Assembly (NCBI GenBank): GCA_944380515.1
Contig: CALWHT010000010.1
Location: forward strand, 1-64,000
Direction of reading: 5' to 3'
From: an uncultured Roseburia sp.
GTDB lineage: Bacteria; Bacillota; Clostridia; Lachnospirales; Lachnospiraceae
DNA: 64,000 nt
The notes below the pieces were generated by a model. That model worked only from the letters and a program-made list of their open reading frames with translations, was not told the DNA's origin and did not search any database. The position numbers were made by a program, and so were the translations under genes. Positions 42,057-51,527 of this stretch are shown here, one piece after another (the first letter of the stretch is position 1; each line of letters starts with the position of its first letter).

Positions 42057-42800
42057 CTACACGGTAAAATTCAATACCGCCCCGGCAGCCCCCTCCTGCG
42101 GAGAGGCCGCTCCCATATATGCCGCACCCGGCGCAGACGCATCCGGAATGACCGCCGTTTCATCCAGCCCGGCCCCGGCTTCCTGCTCGACCTGCACTTT
42201 GATTTGTACTTCGCGCAGATATGCCGCCTCTGCCGATAAATTTAAAATCACATTGGCCTGTGCCATGCCAGCGCCGTTATAGCCGTTATTCTTCATTTGC
42301 CGCTTTAAGTACTTCATATCCGCGTCGTTTATTTTCGCCTGCTCCTCACGCCGATGTCTGGAACGTTTTCTGTACAGCTCCTTCCATCGCTCCTTTTCCC
42401 CGCAGGTCTTCGGAAGCCTTTGAGCAGCCGCTTCCTCCTTGAGGTGATTCAGCTTCAGCCTGGCACATTCAACCATTTTTCTGGCATGGGCAGTGGCATT
42501 TGCCAGCTCCCTGCTGTCATAATCCCCGCTTGCCGCGCTTCTTAACAGCGAACTGAGCTTTTGTCTCGCCCGGGTCAAAGCATTGGCCGCTCCCTGCACC
42601 TTTTTCGCCCGCAAAAGCTGGCTTGAAACCTCACGATAGTTATAATTCAGGCGTTTTTTGGTGCCTGTACTTTTCTGTCCGCTCCGCACAAACACAGACG
42701 CTGTCTGCATACTCCGGTTTGCATCGAAAATGGAGACTCCCCCCGGCGCTGCCCGGTATGCGCTTCCGGTACCACCCGCATTCACCGCTATATTTCCCAT
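42057..42800 (-). CDS. Basic helical protein of unknown function
   Basis: A 247-residue soluble protein, very rich in Lys, Arg and Ala. The first 50 residues are Gly/Ser-rich, then comes a helical core (about 50-205) with conserved-looking EREEQAKINDADMKYLKRQM. The tail (about 215-247) is Ala/Gly/Pro-rich. No signal peptide. GGAGG lies about 10 bases before the ATG. I recognise no family. It is upstream of the chemoreceptor on the same strand but separated by the hairpin there. Confidence 0.6.
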   Translation of the reverse strand: MGNIAVNAGGTGSAYRAAPGGVSIFDANRSMQTASVFVRSGQKSTGTKKRLNYNYREVSSQLLRAKKVQGAANALTRARQKLSSLLRSAASGDYDSRELANATAHARKMVECARLKLNHLKEEAAAQRLPKTCGEKERWKELYRKRSRHRREEQAKINDADMKYLKRQMKNNGYNGAGMAQANVILNLSAEAAYLREVQIKVQVEQEAGAGLDETAVIPDASAPGAAYMGAASPQEGAAGAVLNFTV

Positions 42801-42960
42801 TACTCATCTTCCTCCCCAAAGACTACAGCACAAATGTTTTACACTGGTTCTTATCTTCTACATCGGCAGGAATACTTCATTTGATAATACAAACTTTACA
42901 TTATATGGCACATCCAGAGCACTTCGGCAACATTGACAAGCACGAACAGTTTGCTGTTTT

Positions 42961-44955
42961 CTAGCAGATTTCCGCTCCGGAGGGCATCACGCGCTCCGGT
43001 GTCATCAGCGCAAGATTGCCGTCCGCGTCCTCCGCGCAGAGCAGCATTCCTTCCGAGAGCACACCGGCCAGCTTCGCGGGCTTTAAGTTTACAAGCACCA
43101 TCACCTTTTTGCCGACCATCTCCTCCGGCGTGTAATTTTTGCGGATACCGGATACAATCTGCTTCACCTGGCTTCCGATTTTTACCTGGGAGCAGAGCAG
43201 TTTTTTCGACTTCGGCACCGCCTCGCAGGAAATAATCTCGCCTACCTGGAACTGCATTTTCATAAAATCATCGTAAGTGATTTCCGGCTTTGCCTCGATG
43301 TCAATCACGGGCTCGCTCTCGTTTTCCTCCGGCAGCTCCCCGAGCGCACGCTGCTCCGCCTCAAACTCCGCTCGCTGCGCCTCACGGATTGCCTCTACCT
43401 TCGGCATAATCTCCTTTGCGTCCAGCCTTGCAAACAAAATCTCCGGCTTTTCCGTCACCTTCGTTCCGCTCTCGTAAAGTCCGAACTGATTCAATACATC
43501 AAACGCGCGGGCGGACGTATTTAACTGGGCAAAAATCTTTTCCGCCGTGTCGGGAAGAAAGCTCTGCAGCAGACTTGCCCCAATGGTAATGGACTCGGTC
43601 AGATTATAAAGCACCTCCGCCAGACGGTCGCTTTTTGCCTCGTCCTTTGCCAGCACCCAGGGAGCCGTCTCGTCGATATATTTATTGCAGCGGCGGAATA
43701 CGTTAAATACCTCGGTGATCGCATCCGCCACGCGCAGCTTATCCATTTTTTCCGTCACCTTATCTCTTGCGGCCGTCACCACTGCCTTTAAATCCTCATC
43801 TACCGCTTCCGCCGCTCCGGTGCGCTTCACCTCGCCGCCAAAGTATTTATTGCTCATGGAAACGGTGCGGTTCACCAGATTGCCGAGAATATTCGCAAGG
43901 TCGGAGTTGAACCGCTCAATCACCAGCTCCCAGGTGATAATACCGTCATTTTCAAACGGCATCTCATGCAGCACGAAATAGCGGGTCGCATCCACACCGA
44001 ACAGCTCCGCCATGTCGTCCGCGTAAATCACGTTGCCCTTGGACTTGCTCATCTTTTCTCCCCCCTGCAAAAGCCACGGGTGGCCGAATACCTGCTTCGG
44101 CAGCGGCAAATCAAGCGCCATCAAAAAAATGGGCCAGTAAATCGTATGGAAACGGATAATGTCCTTGCCGATTAAGTGTAAATCCGCCGGCCAGTTTTTG
44201 CGGAACAGCTCGCTGGAATCTCCGTCCGCGTCATAGCCGATTTTCGTAATATAGTTCGTGAGGGCGTCGAGCCACACGTAGACCACGTGCTTTGCGTCAA
44301 AATCCACCGGAATCCCCCAGGAAAATGAGGTTCTCGACACACATAAATCCTGTAGTCCCGGAATCAGGAAATTGTTCATCATTTCATTTTTTCTCGAAAC
44401 CGGCTGAATAAACTCCGGATGCTCGTTGATATACGCAATCAGCCTGTCCGCGTATTTACTCATTTTAAAGAAATACGCCTCCTCCTTCGCCGGCTTTACC
44501 TCCCTGCCGCAGTCCGGGCACTTCCCGTCCACAAGCTGGGATTCCGTCCAAAAGGATTCGCACGGAGTACAGTAAAGTCCCTCATAAGAGCCCTTGTAAA
44601 TATCTCCTTTGTCGTAAAGCTTTTTGAAAATCTTCTGAACCTGCTTTTCATGGTCGCTGTCCGTCGTGCGCACAAAGCTGTCATAGGAGGTGTTCATCAA
44701 ATCCCAGATGCGCTTTACCTCGCCGGCCACCTGATCGACGTATTCCTTCGGCGACACACCTGCCTTTTCGGCCTTTTCCTCAATCTTCTGTCCGTGCTCG
44801 TCTGTACCGGTCTGGAAGTATACGTCGTACCCTTCCTGTCTGCGGTATCTCGCGATTGCGTCCGCAAGCACGATTTCATACGTGTTTCCGATATGCGGCT
44901 TGCCCGATGTATAGGCAATCGCCGTTGTCATATAAAACTTTCCTTTTTCTGCCAT
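42961..44955 (-). CDS. metG: Methionyl-tRNA synthetase
   Basis: Charges tRNA-Met. The 664-residue protein has the class I HIGH signature (KPHIGNTYE), a zinc-binding insertion with two Cys pairs (CTPC, CPDC), the KMSKS motif (GEKMSKSKGN), an anticodon-binding domain, and a C-terminal tRNA-binding OB domain (about 555-664, DDFMKMQFQVGEI). The start MAEKGK has GAGGG about 8 bases upstream; the 57-codon extension is leader sequence. It is controlled by a T-box. Confidence 0.97.
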   Translation of the reverse strand: MAEKGKFYMTTAIAYTSGKPHIGNTYEIVLADAIARYRRQEGYDVYFQTGTDEHGQKIEEKAEKAGVSPKEYVDQVAGEVKRIWDLMNTSYDSFVRTTDSDHEKQVQKIFKKLYDKGDIYKGSYEGLYCTPCESFWTESQLVDGKCPDCGREVKPAKEEAYFFKMSKYADRLIAYINEHPEFIQPVSRKNEMMNNFLIPGLQDLCVSRTSFSWGIPVDFDAKHVVYVWLDALTNYITKIGYDADGDSSELFRKNWPADLHLIGKDIIRFHTIYWPIFLMALDLPLPKQVFGHPWLLQGGEKMSKSKGNVIYADDMAELFGVDATRYFVLHEMPFENDGIITWELVIERFNSDLANILGNLVNRTVSMSNKYFGGEVKRTGAAEAVDEDLKAVVTAARDKVTEKMDKLRVADAITEVFNVFRRCNKYIDETAPWVLAKDEAKSDRLAEVLYNLTESITIGASLLQSFLPDTAEKIFAQLNTSARAFDVLNQFGLYESGTKVTEKPEILFARLDAKEIMPKVEAIREAQRAEFEAEQRALGELPEENESEPVIDIEAKPEITYDDFMKMQFQVGEIISCEAVPKSKKLLCSQVKIGSQVKQIVSGIRKNYTPEEMVGKKVMVLVNLKPAKLAGVLSEGMLLCAEDADGNLALMTPERVMPSGAEIC

Positions 44956-45043
44956 AGCTATTCCCTCTTTTCCACATTTTTTGAAAAACAGTCCGCGTGG
45001 CGGCGGGACTTCTTTGCCATACAGGAAACTCAGTGAAATTTCC

Positions 45044-45330
45044 CAACACAAAAAAAGTCCCGTCTTCCGCTTGGGAAGACGAGACAAACTATCCCGTGGT
45101 ACCACTTCCATTCGTCCGACGGACATGATCCGAACAGACCTCTGACAGACATCGCATATCGCTTACGGCACAGCACCCTTTGCTCCATGCAATATCCCCC
45201 GCTGTAACAGGCGGTCCTGTCAGGACTTATCCGCAAAGCGGTTCATTCCTGCCACTCCAAAGCCATCTTCGGTTTATCCTTCCCCATTTCCTCACAGCAA
45301 ATCACATTTGAAAGTTTCTTTTTCACACGA
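45044..45330 (-). promoter_or_regulatory. T-box leader of metG
   Basis: The minus strand carries AGTGGTACCACGGG (45107-45093), the T-box sequence that pairs with the uncharged tRNA CCA end. A terminator follows: GTCTCGTCTTCC...GGAAGACGGGAC and at least seven T residues (45085-45050). Stem I lies upstream to about 45330, with a possible AUG specifier. Uncharged tRNA-Met would switch on metG. The exact specifier codon was not resolved by eye. Confidence 0.9.
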
Positions 45331-45397
45331 TGTGACTGGAAAATTCTCTGCGGGTTCCGACAAACGTACTCTCTTTTTCCACGTGTTTGTTAATTGT

Positions 45398-46822
45398 TTA
45401 AAGACTACCATCAAAAGGCGCAAAAGTCAACTGCTTTTCCTCATTTTCCTCACGGTACTCCGCCCGTATCCGATAAATTTCAATCATGCCGACCACCGCC
45501 GCCAGAACGCCGCTCGCGATATTGCTGACGGCCATCACAATCCCCGCCGAGACGCTTCCCAAATCCGTAAACTGCTGTAATGCCCAGAGCACGGGAACGC
45601 GGAATAAAAATACCCGGCAGAAATTCATAAACAGCGTTATTTTGGTTTTTCCGAAGCCGTAAAGCAGCGCCAAAACCGCCGCATTGACGCCGAGCGGGAT
45701 TGCCCCCATAGCCTCAAAGCGATAGATTCCCTCTATCATCCCGGCAAACTCCGTATCATCCCCGGCAAACAGCACGGAAAGCTCGTCTAAGAAAATCAGG
45801 GACAATGTCATAAGCACCGCACCGATAATGACGTTGAACAACAGCGTCCACCAGAATGCCGAAAGCGCCCGCTTTACCTTTCCGGCCCCGAGGTTTTGTC
45901 CGATAATGGACGAGCCGCCCTGCTGAAATCCGTTCTGCGGGTTTGTCGTGATACCTCCGATATTATTGGAGATTCCAAGCGCTCCGACCGTCAGAGAGCC
46001 GTACACGGTACTCATGGAATTTACGATTACCTTTCCCATGGAAAAGGCTATTTTTTCCACGATTACCGGAAAGGAGAGCAGCAGCATCGGAGCCGTAACA
46101 TCTTTTTTCATGGAAATTGCCTTAAGCGAAAAGCCGAAGGCGTTTCCCTTCTGGTTCATATTTACGACCGCTGCCCCAAGCAGAAGCAGCTGGGAAATGA
46201 TGGTCGCGACGGAGATAAGGTTGATGCCTCCTCCGAGGCCGTAAACAAACCAGGCGGTGAGCCCGAGCTTTACCGCAATCACACCGAGGTTCAGCTTTAA
46301 AATACGGTTGGAATTGCCCCTTGCCCGTTCAATCGCAATATAAACATTATTGAAAAAGGTAATTACCATGCCCACGAGCTCCAGGCGGAAATAGGTGCTC
46401 CCTTCCGCGATAAATTCTTCCGGCGTATTCATCAGTCCTAAAAACTGCGGCGTAAACGGTATCAGTATCACCAGTATCGCCGCACCGAGGACGGCGCACA
46501 GGGCAAACATGGTGCTGACCCTCTTTTTTACCATTTCGAATTGACCGGCCCCGTAGGCCTGGCTTACCTTAATGCTGGCTCCCACCGCCAGACCGCCTCC
46601 CAGAGCCGAAAGCATCATATTAATCTGGGACAGATAAGCCACCGCCGAAACTGCGGAGGCTCCGATATGGGATGCCATCATGGTATCCAGAATTTTAAAC
46701 AGCTGGTTTAAGCTCTCATAGAGCGCCAGCGGACCGCCGACGTAGAGCACGACCTTCCACATGGGCCCGTTTAAGGAAAAATCACGGAATTTTTCGTCTT
46801 TTTTAGATAATGCAACGTTCAT
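45398..46822 (-). CDS. MATE family efflux transporter
   Basis: A 474-residue twelve-helix exporter, closer to the NorM/DinF type than the one at 8.2 kb, with which it shares only the fold. I start at MNVALS: GAGG is 6 bases upstream, while the GTG four codons earlier overlaps that site. It is divergent from an AraC-family gene (about 130 bp between starts), which probably controls it. Substrate unknown. Confidence 0.93.
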   Translation of the reverse strand: MNVALSKKDEKFRDFSLNGPMWKVVLYVGGPLALYESLNQLFKILDTMMASHIGASAVSAVAYLSQINMMLSALGGGLAVGASIKVSQAYGAGQFEMVKKRVSTMFALCAVLGAAILVILIPFTPQFLGLMNTPEEFIAEGSTYFRLELVGMVITFFNNVYIAIERARGNSNRILKLNLGVIAVKLGLTAWFVYGLGGGINLISVATIISQLLLLGAAVVNMNQKGNAFGFSLKAISMKKDVTAPMLLLSFPVIVEKIAFSMGKVIVNSMSTVYGSLTVGALGISNNIGGITTNPQNGFQQGGSSIIGQNLGAGKVKRALSAFWWTLLFNVIIGAVLMTLSLIFLDELSVLFAGDDTEFAGMIEGIYRFEAMGAIPLGVNAAVLALLYGFGKTKITLFMNFCRVFLFRVPVLWALQQFTDLGSVSAGIVMAVSNIASGVLAAVVGMIEIYRIRAEYREENEEKQLTFAPFDGSL

Positions 46823-46952
46823 GTGAAACCTCACTTTACTTTTGCTTTACATTTCATATGTTTTATGTTACAACAAAATTAAATGTAAAAATACGAATTT
46901 TCTATGATTTTTCTCTCAAAATTACTGATTTTTTATTTTCAGGAGGTTGCCC

Positions 46953-47792
46953 TTGAAGTACTTGCTCTACAATAAAATAAACGATTTTCAGATTGACCGG
47001 CTGCTGCGCGACGCGCACTTTCAGATGAGCGAGGCGCACTATCACCCCTATTATGAGCTTTATTATCTGCTTTCCGGGCAGTGCCGGATGTTTGTCGGCC
47101 ACACGATTTATTATGTTTTTCCCGGAGACTTTATCCTGCTGCCGCCGAAGGTGCTGCACAAAACGCTCTACGAAACACACCGTCCCGCCGAGCGCTTCAC
47201 CGTCTGCTTCACTCCGGAATATGTAAAGGAATATCGGCAAGATTGCGGCAGCGCTGCCTGGGAACACATTTTCTCAAGGACGAAGCTGACGGTTCCATCC
47301 ACCCGGCAGGAAGAATTTTTATCGCTGTTAAGCCGCATACAAAAGGAGTCCGCCTGCGCGGACCCCTATTCCTCCATTCAAAAAAAGGTTTATCTCTATG
47401 AACTTTTTACGCTGCTCGGGCGCTGCCAGAACCTAAAGCAGGAACCGCAAATGCTCGACCACGCCGAAGCCGCAATCCAAACGGCTGCCCGCTATATTTA
47501 TGAGCATTATCAGGATAACCTGACCCTGGAAAACGCCGCCGAAGCCGCTCACATGAGCCCGACTTATTTTTCCCGCAAATTCAAGGAATCCACCGGCTTT
47601 GGTTTTAAGGAATACTTAAACCACATCCGGCTGGAGGAAGCGGCGCACCTTCTCTCCACAACCAATGCATCCGTCACCGAAATCGCCGGTATCTGCGGAT
47701 TTTCCGACGGAAACTATTTCGGAGACGCCTTTAAAAAAGTGTTTCATGTCTCTCCGCTCCAATACCGCAAATCCGGGCGGCAGGAGACATAA
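46953..47792 (+). CDS. AraC family regulator with cupin-type ligand domain
   Basis: A 279-residue activator. The N-terminal cupin-like domain (about 1-150; EAHYHPYYELYYLLSGQC) would bind a small molecule. Two helix-turn-helices follow (about 180-275; LENAAEAAHMSPTYFSRKFK and the family signature ending in SPLQYRK). Translation starts at TTG with AGGAGG 6 bases upstream; the TTG two codons earlier is adjacent to that site. It is divergent from the MATE gene. Confidence 0.92.
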   Translation: MKYLLYNKINDFQIDRLLRDAHFQMSEAHYHPYYELYYLLSGQCRMFVGHTIYYVFPGDFILLPPKVLHKTLYETHRPAERFTVCFTPEYVKEYRQDCGSAAWEHIFSRTKLTVPSTRQEEFLSLLSRIQKESACADPYSSIQKKVYLYELFTLLGRCQNLKQEPQMLDHAEAAIQTAARYIYEHYQDNLTLENAAEAAHMSPTYFSRKFKESTGFGFKEYLNHIRLEEAAHLLSTTNASVTEIAGICGFSDGNYFGDAFKKVFHVSPLQYRKSGRQET

Positions 47793-47805
47793 GTATCCAC
47801 CCGCG

Positions 47806-48591
47806 TTATTTTTCTCCCCTGTGCCGCCTGGAGAAAATAGAATGTTTTTCAGGCTTTTGCAAGACAGCGTCCTCCTGCTGCGTCTCTTCCTTCCAGTGAA
47901 AATATTCCGCATCCAGATTGACGTTGACCTTCACCTCCGCCGGAGCCTGCGGCTCAGATGGTTCCGTTTCCTCGCCCGGCTCCTCCACGTCAAGCGGGAT
48001 GCCCGCCCGCTCAAAGTATTCCTGGTTAATCTTAATCTCCGGCTTTACCGACGCATAGGCAGACGGCTCTTTTTTGGCTTTCTCCTTTGCCTTTTCCCGC
48101 TCCAGCTCCCGATTGCGGTCATCAATCAGGTTCAGGTACTTCTCCGTATCCGTCAGATTCTGCAAATGGCTTTTTAAATCCGACTGGTCGCGGCGCACGG
48201 TGTCCCACTCCTGCTTCAGTTCCGCATTCATCCGGTCATAAATCTCTTTGATGGAATCCCCGGCCCTGCGCATAATATTCTGCACATGGCAGAGCGCTTC
48301 GTCCGTGTACATCACGGACGCCGCGTATACATCCTCCGCCTTTTGACTTGCGTCGCGGATGATTTCTTCCCCGACCTTTCTGGCCTCACGCTCCGCTCTG
48401 TCACGCCCCTGCTCCGTCAGCCCGTATTCGTCCATCATATCGTAAATACCGGTGTTCAGCCGGCTTAACAGCTCGAGCATTTCTTTTTTATCTATGATAA
48501 TTTTGTTCGTTTCTTTATCGTACAACTCACTGTTGGCAAGTAAAATATGAATATCCCGTAAAACCTGCTCCGTCCTGTCCTGCGCGCTCAT
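47806..48591 (-). CDS. Coiled-coil protein of unknown function
   Basis: A 261-residue soluble protein. The first 170 residues are heptad-rich helices rich in Glu, Arg and Asp. A Pro/Glu-rich linker and a basic end (KHSIFSRRHRGEK) follow. The layout faintly recalls DivIVA or V-ATPase stalk proteins, but no family is clear. It is 19 bp behind the 5'-nucleotidase gene, so the two probably share a transcript. Confidence 0.6.
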   Translation of the reverse strand: MSAQDRTEQVLRDIHILLANSELYDKETNKIIIDKKEMLELLSRLNTGIYDMMDEYGLTEQGRDRAEREARKVGEEIIRDASQKAEDVYAASVMYTDEALCHVQNIMRRAGDSIKEIYDRMNAELKQEWDTVRRDQSDLKSHLQNLTDTEKYLNLIDDRNRELEREKAKEKAKKEPSAYASVKPEIKINQEYFERAGIPLDVEEPGEETEPSEPQAPAEVKVNVNLDAEYFHWKEETQQEDAVLQKPEKHSIFSRRHRGEK

Positions 48592-48610
48592 AATCTCTCC
48601 ATCTGCCGCC

Positions 48611-50581
48611 TTATCCCCGTCTCTTTCCGGTACGGCGTTTTACCAATTTTACCACGAATACGATAAGGACCGCAACCAGTAAAATGACAGCGGCAGCGAC
48701 CGCCGTAATGATTACGGCATACTTATTCGGATTTTTGATCAAATCCAGAAGATTGGTGCTGTCCTCAACCACCTTTCTTCCCTGCTCTTCCTCGTAATAC
48801 GCCGGTACATTGGCTGTCCCGTCCCCGTCCGTGTCAGGGAAGGACTCCATATAGCCCGCAATGGCCTCCCAGGCCTTTAACTCCTTACCGTTTTCCATGA
48901 CAATGGCGTCTTCAAGGTCTTCGATTACCGTTCCGTCCTCATATTTGGGCACCACCGAGAGAATGCCGTAGGACATATCCGTCACAGCGCCGAGCATCTG
49001 CCCGCTGTATAAGTCCGCTACCACGCGGTAAAGCCTGTCATCGTCGATTTCCTCCCGCTGTCCGTCATCCCCCAGCAGATAGACGTCGGTAACTTTATTT
49101 AAAATCATGCGGTTCGGGTTATACGAAAATTGCAGTCCGCTCATATAAAGCCGCGCCGTCGTCATATAATCCGAAATCGACGCGTCGATTTCCGCCACGG
49201 TCTTAAGCTCGCTGCCCGTCAGGTAAACGCTCACCAGCGGATAGCCCGGCACTCCGTCCGGACCAATTCCGAGCGAAAAGGAGTTAAACACATCCTCCAC
49301 GGTAATATCGCCGGGCGTATAGGTATCACGCACCGTTCCGCTTGGTACGACCGCCACATCCACCGGTTTTCCGTCAAAATCCCCGGCGTTTGTGACTGCA
49401 TACATGTAGGCGTCCGCAATAATGCTGCCCAGATTCTGCTCCGTATGCTCCGTCTCCAGCTCTTTCAAATCGGAAAATTCCACGTCATTCTGCGCCAGCA
49501 CCTGTTCCCTGGTATAGCCAAAGTCGGAAAGGTATCCCGTGTCTACGGCCGAAAGAAAAGAATCCGCTTTCTCCTGCACCTTCTGCTCCGGCTCAATATC
49601 CGACGTAACCGTAATCAGTTCATAGCTCTCCATGCTCCATCTTCCGTCCTCGTTCTGCTCCATATGCAGAGAACCGAGACGCTTTCCGTATTCCCCTGCC
49701 GACACAATATAGGTATTGCCGTGTACAATCGGCTCGGAGAGCTCCGTATGGGTATGTCCGCTGATAATCAAATCAAGCTCCGGCACACTCTTTGCCAGAA
49801 TTTCATCCTCGGATTTGTCTTCATCCTCCCAGGTTCCGCTGTGGGAAACGCAGACAATCATATCCGCGTCCTCTTTTTCCTTAATTTCCGCCACGGTTTC
49901 TTTTACCGCCTCGACCGGGTCCCGGAACAAAAGCTCACAGGTGGGCGCGCAGGCGAGCGAATCGTTTCCGAATACGCCGATGACCGCAACCGACACGTCG
50001 CCCTTTTGCAGCATTACATAGTCCTTTACGCCGTATGCCTCAAAGCCGTCTTTGATTGCCTGCTGCCCTTCGTTTAAGCCCTGGCTCTCCATCGCCTCCC
50101 AATCCACATTGCAGACGACAAGCTCAGGCAGCGTATCCCCGCTGGCCGCAGCGGTCTTAAGCATATTGGAAAGTCCCTCGGAGCGATAATCAAATTCATG
50201 GTTGCCAAGCGTCGTGACCTCGCAGCCGATTTCTCCAAGCATCCTAAGCTCCGCCGCCTGACTTTCATAAACCGTCTGCACCAGTGTTCCCATGGAAAAA
50301 TCCCCGCCGTCTAAAATAAGCGTATCCGGATTTTTCTCCTTCTGCGCGTCTATAAGGGTTTTGATTCTCGCAAACCCTCCGACCTCCGCTTCCTCGCCGT
50401 CCACAAGCGTGGTAAAACTATTCAAATGCGAATGGGTATCGTGGGTAAACATGACATCTATCTGTTTTGCCTGTGTCTTTCCCTCCACGTATTGTGTGTC
50501 TGCCATACCTGCCGCTCCCAAAGTCAACAACAGCGCAGAAAATGCCGCCAGCAGCATTCTGCCTTTTTTTCTTTTTCCCAT
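48611..50581 (-). CDS. Surface-anchored 5'-nucleotidase/2',3'-cyclic phosphodiesterase
   Basis: A 656-residue exported phosphatase that would strip phosphate from nucleotides outside the cell. Signal peptide (1-32); metallophosphatase domain with TGDVMFTHDTHSHL-like ligands (MFTHDTHSHL), GGDFSMG, LGNHEFDY and ISGHTHTE; nucleotide-binding C-terminal domain to about 600; then a membrane helix (about 622-645) and a basic tail. I start at MGKRKK; GGGGG is about 12 bases upstream. A coiled-coil gene follows. Confidence 0.93.
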   Translation of the reverse strand: MGKRKKGRMLLAAFSALLLTLGAAGMADTQYVEGKTQAKQIDVMFTHDTHSHLNSFTTLVDGEEAEVGGFARIKTLIDAQKEKNPDTLILDGGDFSMGTLVQTVYESQAAELRMLGEIGCEVTTLGNHEFDYRSEGLSNMLKTAAASGDTLPELVVCNVDWEAMESQGLNEGQQAIKDGFEAYGVKDYVMLQKGDVSVAVIGVFGNDSLACAPTCELLFRDPVEAVKETVAEIKEKEDADMIVCVSHSGTWEDEDKSEDEILAKSVPELDLIISGHTHTELSEPIVHGNTYIVSAGEYGKRLGSLHMEQNEDGRWSMESYELITVTSDIEPEQKVQEKADSFLSAVDTGYLSDFGYTREQVLAQNDVEFSDLKELETEHTEQNLGSIIADAYMYAVTNAGDFDGKPVDVAVVPSGTVRDTYTPGDITVEDVFNSFSLGIGPDGVPGYPLVSVYLTGSELKTVAEIDASISDYMTTARLYMSGLQFSYNPNRMILNKVTDVYLLGDDGQREEIDDDRLYRVVADLYSGQMLGAVTDMSYGILSVVPKYEDGTVIEDLEDAIVMENGKELKAWEAIAGYMESFPDTDGDGTANVPAYYEEEQGRKVVEDSTNLLDLIKNPNKYAVIITAVAAAVILLVAVLIVFVVKLVKRRTGKRRG

Positions 50582-50741
50582 CAAAAGAGCAATCCCCCTA
50601 TCCCGAAGACCGCGCATAGAAACGCGCGTCGCTTTACATATTTTTTACATAAAATATACTTTCATTTTACTTTAGATTTTGCTGTATGTAAACCGGGATT
50701 TGCTCTTTGATGACTCGTACACCCGAAATGTTTTTGAAGCT

Positions 50742-51461
50742 TTACGGGCGCAGCACGTTATTTTTTACCAGCCCGACCGATATATATCGCTCAAGCACGG
50801 CCCGGATATCAGTTCCCTCCTCCGCCGTCCGTGCCGGAATGCCGTCCGCCTCCATGGTAAAGCTCCCGTCCTCATGCTCCTTCTTCCGGTAATGATCCAG
50901 ATAATACTGCTGCTGCGACGGGACGCGCTCCCATAAAATTCCTCTGCATTCCTCCGCGGCGCAGCCCGGAAAGTTCACATTCCAAAGCGCGTTTGCGGGA
51001 GGTCTTTTCTCTGTCAACTGTTTTGCGATTTCCGGAAGATACCGCTCCGCCGCACCGTAGATGCCGTTGGATTCGTTGGAAAAGGCAATCGCGGGTATTC
51101 CGTGCAAAAGCGCCTCCATCGCCGCGCCGACCGTACCGGAATAAAGGATGTCAAAGCCTGTGTTATAGCCAAAATTAATTCCCGAAAATACAATATCAGG
51201 CTTTTCCGGCATCAGATATAAAAGCGCGGCCTTCACACAGTCCGCCGGCGTTCCGTCCACCTGATATGCCGTCACCCCCTCCACCGGAAAATCGGCACTG
51301 CGCACCGTGACTTGGGAATGTACGGTTATCCGGTGCGACATGGCGCTGCACTGGTTTGCGGGAGCCACCACCCATACCTCGCCAAGCTCTGCCGCCAGCT
51401 TCGCCAGCCGGCAAATCCCCTCCGCCTGTATTCCGTCATCGTTTACCACTAAAATTCTCAT
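50742..51461 (-). CDS. surE: 5'/3'-nucleotidase SurE
   Basis: A 239-residue metal-dependent nucleoside monophosphatase of the survival protein family. The metal site is ILVVNDDGIQ at 3-12, with NQCSAMSHRIT and SGINFGYN as the other active-site loops. The start MRILVV follows the family; the ribosome site is weak (AGG 12 bases upstream) and a TTG three codons earlier is possible. Its neighbour is a second nucleotidase. Confidence 0.95.
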   Translation of the reverse strand: MRILVVNDDGIQAEGICRLAKLAAELGEVWVVAPANQCSAMSHRITVHSQVTVRSADFPVEGVTAYQVDGTPADCVKAALLYLMPEKPDIVFSGINFGYNTGFDILYSGTVGAAMEALLHGIPAIAFSNESNGIYGAAERYLPEIAKQLTEKRPPANALWNVNFPGCAAEECRGILWERVPSQQQYYLDHYRKKEHEDGSFTMEADGIPARTAEEGTDIRAVLERYISVGLVKNNVLRP

Positions 51462-51527
51462 ATTATTTTTCAACCTGTTCCCTTTCATTGTTGCCTTTCT
51501 GTAAAACCGTAATGCACATACAGCGCA

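Noticed and set aside
42961-45126. metG start 57 codons upstream
   Set aside because: The extension runs back across the T-box terminator and T-box sequence; the good ribosome site is at MAEKGK.
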